This document shows, piece after piece, positions 25,427 to 34,600 of a stretch of 64,000 nucleotides of DNA. Both the position numbers and the translations under genes were made by a program. Source of the stretch: Centropus unirufus (Eukaryota; Chordata; Aves; Cuculiformes; Centropidae); the NCBI GenBank assembly GCA_013397695.1, contig VYZI01000103.1, positions 2,294,926 to 2,358,925 of the forward strand. Direction: 5' to 3'. How positions within the stretch are numbered: the stretch's first letter is position 1; every line of letters starts with the position of its first letter. The notes beneath the pieces are model-generated. The model made no database searches, had not been told where the DNA came from, and worked only from the letters and a program-made list of their open reading frames with translations.

Positions 25427-25714
25427 CTGAACAGCCCAAAAGCTGCTGCTCCAGATAGGGCAGCCCACCTGCTGCCCCACAAGTGGCACAGCAGACATCT
25501 CTGCACATGGGGCACCCGAGTGCCCAGGCAGGGATACAGAGCCCGCTGAGAGCTGGCCCACCTCACCTTCCCTCTCCTGCGATGGCAGGGGCTCTCTTCT
25601 TTTATTCCTCCTACAACGCAGCGCTCTCATCCTGTCCCTCTCCCTCCATCCCCAGGCCAAGAACCCCCTTCTCCTCATGGCCAAGCCCTCCTTGCAGCCG
25701 GGGCTCCCCAGCAC
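25427..25714 (-). other. TP53I11: Candidate alternative 5' exon of TP53I11 with open frame
   Basis: A minus-strand frame opens with ATG at 25714 and runs 96 codons to a perfect donor, CAG|GTGAGT, at 25427/25426. The exon end is in phase 0. Splicing to the acceptor at 8681 would read nine stop-free codons straight into the normal TP53I11 ATG. A shorter internal version, 25500-25427, has a plausible acceptor (CCCCATGTGCAG) and its own ATG, giving a 33-residue extension. No protein-level similarity supports the extension, and the region is GC-rich, which favours long chance frames. Transcription is inferred only. Confidence 0.25.
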
Positions 25715-26189
25715 ACCTACAGGGCTGCATCCCAGGGGAGCGCAGCTGTGCCTGCCTCCCTTGTCCCAGCTCCAGACACGGCTTGGCCGTCAAAGCTGAC
25801 CTCCCCACCCTGCAGTGGTCAGGGCACAGCCTCCCCTTTTAGGGCACCCGAGGGATCTATTTGGGGACCTCAGTGCTTTTTCTCAGCAAGAGGAAAAGGA
25901 TGGGCACTTCCAGGAAAGAAGCAACATGGGACCCTTGCCTTCTGAGCAGGGTGGCAGCCAGGAAAAAGCGCTCACCACAAAGCTCCCAGCCTCGGGTCCC
26001 CCTGATCATCATTTGCAAGGCGGCACGGCTACTTTCCAACCCCCCACAGCCTCGGGTAACCCGCCACTCTCCAACCGGGACGCAGCACACCTCCTCCTCC
26101 ACGGCCACCCGGACCACGCACGGCCAGGACGGGGACAGTCCCACCGCAGCCAGCACAAGGGCTGCTCCCTCTCCTGCCGCCACTGCCTG

Positions 26190-26224
26190 TCCGTCCATCC
26201 ATCCATCCACCCACCCATCCATCC
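26190..26224. repeat. (ATCC)n / (CCAT)n simple repeat
   Basis: Imperfect tetranucleotide repeat CCATCCATCCATCCACCCAC and onward, within the CpG-rich promoter flank. Confidence 0.85.
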
Positions 26225-26299
26225 CCTGCCCGCTCTGGCTCCGGGGAGCCCCCTCCGAGGGGACTCCCGGCCACGGCGGGGTCCGCGCACGGCACTCAC

Positions 26300-26400
26300 C
26301 ACCCTAGAGCGCGTCGCGGCGGCGGGTCCCGAGGGCTCGGCGCGGCTCCCCCATGGAAAAGCAACCCGGGCCGGCGGGGGCGGGCGGCCGGCGCCGCGAA
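26300..26400 (-). other. TP53I11: Proposed non-coding exon 1 of TP53I11 (5' end lost in gap)
   Basis: On the minus strand, CTCTAGGGTG|GTGAGT gives a good donor with the exon's last base at 26300. The exon would extend upward into the assembly gap. It contains a 16-codon upstream ORF (26354-26304) that ends four bases before the donor. The assignment depends on the CpG island, the donor and the known presence of untranslated first exons in this gene; no transcript evidence is available. Confidence 0.45.
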
Positions 26401-26676
26401 NNNNNNNNNNNNNNNNNNNNNNNNNNNNNNNNNNNNNNNNNNNNNNNNNNNNNNNNNNNNNNNNNNNNNNNNNNNNNNNNNNNNNNNNNNNNNNNNNNNN
26501 NNNNNNNNNNNNNNNNNNNNNNNNNNNNNNNNNNNNNNNNNNNNNNNNNNNNNNNNNNNNNNNNNNNNNNNNNNNNNNNNNNNNNNNNNNNNNNNNNNNN
26601 NNNNNNNNNNNNNNNNNNNNNNNNNNNNNNNNNNNNNNNNNNNNNNNNNNNNNNNNNNNNNNNNNNNNNNNNNNNN
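26401..26676. other. Assembly gap of 276 Ns
   Basis: The gap lies in the most GC-rich part of the window, where sequencing often fails. Its non-round length suggests a size estimated from read pairs or alignment. Frames translated across it are meaningless. Confidence 0.99.
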
Positions 26677-29600
26677 GGGGCGTGAAAATAAATCTGGAAC
26701 TGGGAGCAACAAAAGGCTCCACGCCCCACCCATCCATCCCTTTGGGAAGCTGCCAGGGATGTTTCATCTCTGCGTGGTTGGAGGGTTAGGGAGAAGTGCG
26801 GGCTGGAGGCAAGGTTGGCCCTTCCCTGCCGTACAAGTGCGTTGTTCGAGTCATGGGCGCGTAGTTTCGAGCATTCTTACACAATCCCCTGTAAATGGCA
26901 AAAGAGAACAAAACTGGGCACGGGGGAATATATTTGTTTTCTAAGTGAGTTCGTGTAGGGGAAGAGCATGGCTCTGCTCCTGCACAGCGCGCTGCAGGGC
27001 CAACTCCTGCCAAACCGGGTTGGAGCCTGTCCTGGAGAAAGGTTCGCATCCCTGGGTCCCTCAGGAGGGATGCTCGGGAAGCCTCCATGGCACAGCACGC
27101 GGAAGGTTGGCAGTAGAGCGGGAGGCAGCTCTTTATCCTAGTGCCACTCCTTGTTTCTCCGAGTGAGGATTCTGACCCAACTGATATCACTGATCTGGTT
27201 TAGAGGAGGACCACATCAACAGGAGAGAAACAGAGTGCCAGGGGGAGGTAGGGAGAGGCAGGGTGGGATGGGAACTCGCTCTGACTCCATGGACAAACTC
27301 TGATCGGAAGCCACATCCTGAAATGTCCAGTGTGATGAGGTCATTGCAAACACAAGGGTGTCTTTTTAGAAACCAAAGGCTCGTCCACTGGGAACTGGGC
27401 TGAAATCTCTCATTTCACAGAGGCCAAGTAATGAATCTTTGGGAAATGGAACATTTCTTCAGAGGAAATATCTGACATTTCAATAGCTGGGTTTGCTGCA
27501 TAACAGCAGGGAGAAAAAGCTGAAGATTTTGCATTTAAAAAAAGAAGTCAATATTCCAAAACAAAACCAGACCTGATTTTGAGCTAGTGAAATATTGTAC
27601 TGTAAAAAAAGTTCAAAATTTTCAGTGTGATTGTGCCAGAACATGTACAAGAGATAAAATATTATACGTACTCCATCTGGGCTTTGTGGCATTGAAATAT
27701 GATAATGTAGTACAAAAGCACACAGAGCAAAATGAGAAAGCAAGGCTGAAACAATCATGTTTTACATTATTGAGATGAAATAACTATGATATTGTCAAAC
27801 AAGGAAAGTCAAAACGTGTCATACTGGCTTTTTTAAAGAGAAATTTGCATTCAAGGAGCTCTCTCAAAATTGTTTCAAAGAAGTAAGGAGCAGACAGTTT
27901 TCCGATGATTACTAAGGCTGCTGCATCGGGGTAAGGGTTTCAGAAGTAGTAAATGTCGTTTTTCAAAAGTGATTTGAACATTTGTGTCATTCGATGTCAT
28001 GGGGAGCTCCAGGGATATTTCTGGCACATATGAACGTGCTCTTGAAAATATTACCCTCAGACAAGATTTGAATTCATAAATGGGAGCCATAGGCCTTCTA
28101 CAGGAACTGCTTTATTAACCACTTGGATCTCCCACCCACCCATCTTTTCCTTATTCAGAGGCCTGGGAAGAGCCTTTGCCCTCACTGGTGAGAATTTCAG
28201 TACAGGACAACCACCACAAAGAGCACTCTCAGCTCTGCCCCTCTCCCCTCTCTCTTTGGTGCTGTATCATCGGGGTGGATCATCACAGCATTAGTGTGAT
28301 CAGTCTGTGCATCCGACCACGGTTTGAGAAGCAACCTCCGGCTTCCACGTGCATTTTTCTCCGGCTCCCCAAGCAACAGGCAGATAGATGCAGGTAGCAT
28401 CTCTCCTTTGGCTCCTTGCAGGCCCAGCTCACAGGAGCGACCAGCAGCTCTCTGCAACAGGGGACACTTGTGAGGAGACTTAGAAAAGGCAGCAGCTGGT
28501 CAGCAGAGGCTTTCACCCGGGCAGCGCTGCAACCTTACACGCATCCAAACTATCTTCGGTTTCCTTCACAGCAGCTTTAGTATGTGCATAATCAAACCTT
28601 CACTGCAGCATCTCTAGCAGGCACCAGTGGCTTGGGGCTAGCGTTGTCATGCAGCGTTGTGTCTCAGGACTGAGGAAATCAAATGGTTCAGAGCCATCAG
28701 CTCACTCTCCCTAGGGAGCTTTGGTTGGGGAACTTAATCAGGTGGTGGAGGAGGGAGGGTGAAAATCAACGGGCCTGGGGGAAGACCAGAAGGGAGGTGT
28801 TCCTAGCAAGGGCAGGGAAGAGGGGAGCAGGGATAGGGCTCCATTCCCCACTAGTACCCATGTGAGTCAACCAGAGCCTGATGCTTAGATGAGAGGAAAA
28901 AGGAAAAGGGAAAATTTGTGAACTGTCCCTAAGGAATGCCCTGCACTTGAAGGGAAGTCCGTGTGGAGAGGTGGTGACTCTCAGAGGGTGAGACATAGAG
29001 GGACAGGGGCTTTGAGTTTTCTGGGAAGCAGTGGGGAAGGGTGAGCCAGGGTGCCTCCTGAGCTGTGCTCGTGAATATCTGGCATAGGAGCATCTGCAAA
29101 GAAGTGTCTTGCAGCCACCCCTCTCATAGGGGATGAAGCCTTTTGTGTTACGTGGGGAGCCCCAGATCAAAGGCACAGCAGAGCGCTGTTTGTGCAGTCC
29201 TGGGCTGGAGAAACAACATCATGCCTTTTGCATCTTCAAATTGGACAGCCTGTTAAACATGACACCTCTGAAATGTGCTAAGGCAGATACACCAGTAGGA
29301 TTTGTTATATGCAGTGTTGAACACTTTAAAATACATGCCGAGAGGAAGCAGCGCAAGAGCCTAGAGTGCATCTACTCATCTGTGTGTAGAGCAAGCCCCC
29401 CCGATGCTGACAGAGACGATTTGGCTGTTTCCCCAGGGAATGCTGAGTCTTTATTTCTCTCTACAAAGTGTTGAATTTTAATTTCTCTCTTTTAAATAAT
29501 TTTTGTATACCAAATTAAACAAATATAACTGCCATTGGAATAAAAACTTTAAAAACACAATCTCTTCAAATTTTACCCGAAGCAGTGTAAGACATACTCA

Positions 29601-30407
29601 ATGTTTTTTGCTGAAATGGCATAATTAAGAGAGAAAAAAACCCACAAAAAAATGAAAGCCAACAAGCTATTTCCAGAGTGTCATCTGAGGAAGTAAGGAG
29701 TCTTTGTGCACCTGGGTATCACTGAAAGGGGCTCCAGCACCTGCACAATTTCTCCTGCAGGAGCTTTGTTGTCTCAGCAGGATGAGCACAGACTCCATGG
29801 ACTATCAAAGAAGGTCACATCAGGACAGAGCAATAATTTTTGCCCTCTTTTTTCTTCCTACCCCTCAGCAGTCTCACACACCTTTCTGCATTGGCACCCT
29901 TGTTTTAAAAATTCTGCAATTTTTTTTGGCAGTTACCCTATAGCTGCTTTTCCCTCTGCTTACATTACACACCCTATCAGCTCACTAAGCATCCATGAGT
30001 GTCCTCTTTTCAGTCCTTTTATGCTCTGTATCCAAGATTGTCTTGTCCCTATTGCATGTTGAGATACTTGCTGAGTTCAATTTTCACCCTTTAGACTGTG
30101 ATTTTCTCACACTAGGAAATATTTCATAGCGTTTCCTTTGAAAGATACTCCAGGAAATGCTCCGAGTAGTACATTCGTAAAGTGTGAGATCAGAGATGAT
30201 TAAACCACACAGTCCAAACTCCTCTGTTCATCATAGCTTCTTGAATTTAATCTAGTTAGAGCTGTATTGAGTGTGACAACCTGTGCTTCTCCTTGCCTGT
30301 AGCACACTTTCCAGAAATGCAGTCAGGACTAGCTTTTACCATAAACCTGCTCTGCAGAAGTTATCTTTCTGAGTGCTTGAGGCTTCCAGTCAACACACTA
30401 TGACAAA
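26677..30407. other. Upstream intergenic DNA, no gene seen
   Basis: CpG density falls at once right of the gap. The next 3.7 kb has only short chance open frames and no repeat that I recognise. This is the upstream flank of TP53I11. Confidence 0.6.
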
Positions 30408-30476
30408 CCAAAACGGTTTTGACCACAGGTCAAACCATTTTGTGGGTTCTGATCGTGGGTCTCAACCCACGGGTCA
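30408..30476. promoter_or_regulatory. Palindrome cluster with nuclear-receptor half-sites
   Basis: Two hairpin-capable inverted repeats lie together: GGTTTTGACC-ACA-GGTCAAACC (30415-30436, one bulged T) and CGTGGGT-CTCA-ACCCACG (30454-30471). The first presents TGACC and AGGTCA in everted order (30420-30432), and GGGTCA follows at 30471-30476. AGGTCA-type hexamers are nuclear-receptor half-sites. Function is inference. Confidence 0.25.
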
Positions 30477-30930
30477 CTTTGCTTTCCTCCACAGATCCAT
30501 CCACAAGGCACGTGGGTAGCAGGGGACAAAAGCCATCCTGTTGTACACGTCTTATAGGCAGCAGCTTGATACCAACCGCAAGTCTAGCTGTGGATATGAA
30601 ACCTCGGTGGCACAATCAAGTGCCTCTCCTATGCCGGAAACATGTTGTGATGTTTGATCAGCATTTTTTCCACATCCTCGTGGAAAAAAATATGTCTAAT
30701 ATCTCATTTGAGTTTGCTTGGCATCCATCTCTGGCCACTAGTGATTGCTGTACCCTGTACTGCTGACTCAAAGGTCATGGCATGTCTGGATGCAATGGGT
30801 GACATGCTCTCCTCAGTAGTGTTGTGCTCACTGTGATGGAGCAAATATGTGGAGCAGTTGTGTTGGACGAGGTATAATTTGAAGCTATGGCACCTCAAAG
30901 TTTGTCCACATGTGTTTTCGTCCTCCTGGA

Positions 30931-30972
30931 CACCAAGCAAGTCTCTTCCTTGCACCAAGCAAGTCTCTTCCT
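30931..30972 (+). repeat. 22-bp tandem duplication carrying two p53 half-sites
   Basis: CACCAAGCAAGTCTCTTCCT occurs at 30931-30950 and again at 30953-30972, separated by TG, so the period is 22 bp. Each copy holds AAGCAAGTCT, which fits the p53 decamer RRRCWWGYYY at all ten positions; the two decamers are 12 bases apart. The site lies about 4.4 kb upstream of the proposed TP53I11 promoter. Confidence 0.9.
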
Positions 30973-31580
30973 GAGCTCCAGGAGAAGCAGATTTGTAGCC
31001 TCTGTATCTAAAGGTCTTCAGTCTTCACAAGGTGCTGCCATGGAAAAATATATATAACAACATTGTGTCTTCTGTTAATAAATGAGACACTGCAGGGCCA
31101 CCTCCTGCATTAACGCTTTGGCTTTCTCTCGAGCATTCTATCTACATTTATCCCAGGCTCTCTTTTGTACTCAGTAAACACTGAGTGATCTGATTCACTG
31201 CAAGGAAAATGAATGAGCCATGTACGTGACATCAGAGAAATGTAAATTAGAATGGAAAGGTGTTTCCTGAGAGTCAGCTGTCGAAGTATGGCAATGTTAA
31301 GAGGCAGCAGATATTATCCCAGCAGGAACTGTCCCTTGCCGGTGTTCCCAGGTCCCGTGCTGGCAATAACAGCACAGTGATTATACCTGGGATTAGATTT
31401 CCTTGCAACTCACTTGCACATGGTCCATGCTTACATCTTGTTCTGCCTGTCAGCTTCCCTGTGACGGAAGGCAGGTTGGGAAGGTGGGCAGCGGGCTGTG
31501 CTGGTGGTGGCCATGGCTCCTCTCCCCATGGTTCCTGCAGCTCCAGAGCCCCTCAGCAGCCAACTATCCCACTGGCTATC

Positions 31581-31667
31581 CTGATCTAGCAGGAGATGTC
31601 TCTGCCCATGGCAGGGGTGTTGGAACTAGATGATCTTTAAGGTCCCTTCCAACCCAAATCATTCTAT
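31581..31667 (+). mobile_element. CR1 LINE 3' end fragment
   Basis: TGCCCATGGCAGGGGTGTTG, then GATGATCTTTAAGGTCCCTT and CCAACCCAAATCATTCTAT match the extreme 3' end of CR1 closely. Only about 87 bases remain, a typical severe 5' truncation. It is less diverged than the copy at 13.5 kb. Confidence 0.95.
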
Positions 31668-34600
31668 ACCCCCTTCCCTTTTCTATGCTAAAATAAGCCA
31701 GTTGAGCTAATGATTACAAAGTGCTTTGAGAAGGATGGGTAGTTGAGCAATGCCAAACATTAGGGTAGGCACCACAGTGGTTTTACTCCTACTCATGAAT
31801 CTGCACGAGTTTTCCCCTTCTAACTGCTTGTTTCTGGTTGTTCATTGTTTTTCTTTGCCCACCTTACAGGCTGAGATTTCCTTGGCTTGATCTCTGACAG
31901 AAAGTGAGATGCTTCTCCTTCATGTTAATTGATTTCCTCTGCCGAATTTTCAGACGAGAAGGATGGGGGGGAAGGGGAGGAAGAGAGACGATTTCTTCCT
32001 TTTGAAAAGGATGCTGGCTGTCTCTTTTAGTAAAGCAGGGACTTGAGCTGCTGTTGGGGCCCCTTGTGAGTGAGGTTTTGGGGCTGAGGTGTAGCTGGCT
32101 CATACACACAGGACAGCTGGAATGTGTGTTCCCAACAGCCTGAAAACTGTTAAGTAGTAATTTACTTTTTGAGCTGCAAAGTGAAGAATTAAGAGCTTGT
32201 TGGTACAAGGCTGAGAACAAAAGGTCACAAGAAAATCAAACCAAGTGTTTCTGCAGACCACAGGTGTCTTTTCAAGGTGTCTCTCATTTTCCCTGGATAC
32301 TTTGCTAAAAACACATGCAGCATATACGAGCCAGGGTCCTGATGACCCACTCTCCATCGGGTAGAACCATTACTGCCCTCCTATTATTCTGTATGGTCCC
32401 TTTCCGGATCAGCTCCTGAATATGCTAGTTTTCTTTTCATCCTTTTGTTAAAGAGATAAGTGCATCTCCAGCATTCACACCAAGTGCATGCCTCCTCTCC
32501 AAATTGCCCAGGGGTGCCAATGACTGAGGAAGGGGCTCTGTCCCTGTGGCTGGGGCTGACAAGACCGGCAGGAGAAACCCATATGCACAGGAGGGCCATC
32601 TGCTCAAACTACAGCTCACCAGAGTAGCTGGGATCCCCAGGGTGGCCTCCCAAAGAGGAGGGAGGAAAACCACCATGGTAGAGCCTCACAGTAAGATTTC
32701 CCCCTGTGACCGTAAATGGCTGTGTGCGGCATTTATAGTGTTGCCCGCTGTTCTCTGCATGAATGACGAGGTCTTTGTAATTAATTTATATGAGATGCAC
32801 AGCCAACCGTACTTACACAGCATACTACAGATTAAATTTAACATCAAAGAGCAATCATGAACATTTCTTGGCATATATAGGCCACCTAGTTTAACATTTC
32901 AGCTGTCTCTGTAGTTAACTGCTTCAGCCCCTGCACAAGCCAGGCAGCTGCCGACAGCTGGAAGGCTCCAAAAGGGCAAGAATAGCATCCACCACAGTAC
33001 CCTTTGTTACAGCCACGAAGACCAACTCCTGGCAACATCCAAAGTGTGACCATGACGGTGAATATTCAAAGCAGGACCCTCACTAGAGCTGGGGCTGTTG
33101 GTTTGCTGCAGGTGTAGCTTCCCTGGTCAACAGCTGGGCCCTTGTCAGAGTCTTTTCTTTCACCAGTTGCGATCTCTGACACAGTAGGGCTGCTACCAAA
33201 CAAAGTGTCTCCTGTGCTCTGGTGAGTTTTTGGTTGATCCCACAAAATGGAACATCACCTTCCACCTCTCATTGCCCCAGTCTGCATGTCTGGACAGGCA
33301 ATGAAAGGCTTCCAATCTTTCACTCGGAGCGTGCTTATCTCTTCTCTTCAGCTTGAAAGCTCAAATTCAGGTCTTTCCACTGGTGATGCTGAAGGTTTTG
33401 ATGGGGTTTCTTTCCAGTCCTCTGTGTAGCCTCCAGCATGGTCACTACTTCATCACTGCTACTAGCAGCAGCAGCTCAGAGGAGCAGTGCCTGCCAGAGC
33501 CAATTGCCCCTTCCTTGGCTGGGACCACGGGTGTGTATCCCCCAGGCAAAATGCAGACCATGAGCAGACCCACTCCTGGCCCATGGCTGTTAACTCTGGG
33601 CTACCTAGCTCTCCCCTTCCAGGCTCCCACTGCCATCACCCCCACAAGCCATCAGTCACACTCCCAAGTGAAGCTGGGATGCACGCATGCACCAGGAACA
33701 GAATTCCTCCTGATAGTAATGGTTTATGTGACAAAAACTAAGGGGAAAAGTCATAAACTGTGAACAAAACCCAGGGCTTTTTCAGCAATGGCACAGTAGG
33801 AAAGTGACCAGTTTTTCTCACTGGGAATTGAGGTTTATAAAAAAAAATAAATTGCCCTTCAGTGTCCCTTGGTGACTGGGGTGCACTGGAACACCTCCCT
33901 TCAAGAAAAAATGGTGTTCATGAGGGACAGGCTGTCCTGCAGCTGCCCATGGTATCAGCAGGAAAGATGCTTTCAGGGAAAACACAACAAGTTACAGGGA
34001 CATACCCTGTCGCTGCTCTCCTGCCTTGGATCCTGAATCCCACTGTTCCCTGCTGGGTCAATGTGAGTCTAACTGAGCAGCTGCAGACACTTGGGAGACC
34101 CTGTGAGGAGTCTTTGATGCTGGAAGAACCAAAAGAGGGGAGAAGCACTTTATAAGGAAGCCAGGAGTTAGCAAGTGGCTGCTCAGGGTCAGCAGGTTTC
34201 AGGGCTTGTCTTGTGCAGCCCCTACCTGACAGCCTGCTGTGTGTGGGACACACGTAATGGTGCTCAACCAGCCCATTGTGAGGGAGAGCTGTAGCCTGCT
34301 GCCCACAGCCATATGTCCATATTTACAGGGTCCCATACCTCTGTTTTGCATCAGGCTGAGGTCAAGCAGTGCTGCCTGAGGCTTGCCAGCTTCCCCTTTC
34401 CTTGCTGACTGGGAGTGTCCAACACCTTTGCAGCTCGTGTAGTAGCTGTAGCGTTTGCTTGGAACATGGTGTTCGCCAAAGTAAGGGTGGGTAAATTGTA
34501 TTAATTCAGTATGTGTAAACAAGGGAAAGTAGAAAAGAGAGAAAATGTCTCTGCAGATTTGTTCTGGTAACAGAGCATGGATACAGCCAAATTCCTCAAC

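Larger units (their letters stand above)
8682..26299 (-). other. Long TP53I11 first intron (proposed)
   Basis: About 17.6 kb separate the acceptor at 8681 from the proposed donor of exon 1 at 26300. The interval contains a homopurine tract (10.85 kb), a CR1 copy (13.5 kb), two MIR remnants (18.7 and 23.3 kb), a (CA)n repeat, AT-rich blocks at 17.63-17.73 and 24.93-24.99 kb, and a candidate alternative 5' exon (25.4 kb). Elsewhere I see only short chance open frames. Long first introns are usual for this gene in vertebrates. Confidence 0.6.
25900..26400. promoter_or_regulatory. CpG-rich TP53I11 promoter region (left flank of the gap)
   Basis: GC content and CpG density rise steeply from about 26030 to the gap edge. 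A GC box (GGGGGCGGG, 26376-26384, plus orientation) of the Sp1/KLF type lies close to the gap. The position just upstream of the proposed non-coding exon 1 fits a CpG-island promoter; the island core and transcription start probably lie within the gap. Confidence 0.6.

Noticed and set aside
25154..25714. 186-codon minus-strand open frame as an independent gene
   Set aside because: The region is GC-rich, which lengthens chance frames. No domain, signal peptide or family resemblance is visible. Only its relation to the splice donor at 25427 is kept as a finding.
25815..26789. Long open frames (up to 324 codons) across the gap
   Set aside because: They depend on translating 276 Ns as open and have no meaning as proteins.
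30180..30250. Possible CR1 tail (GATGATTAAACCACACAGTC)
   Set aside because: Only a few words resemble the CR1 reverse complement and the terminal repeats are absent.
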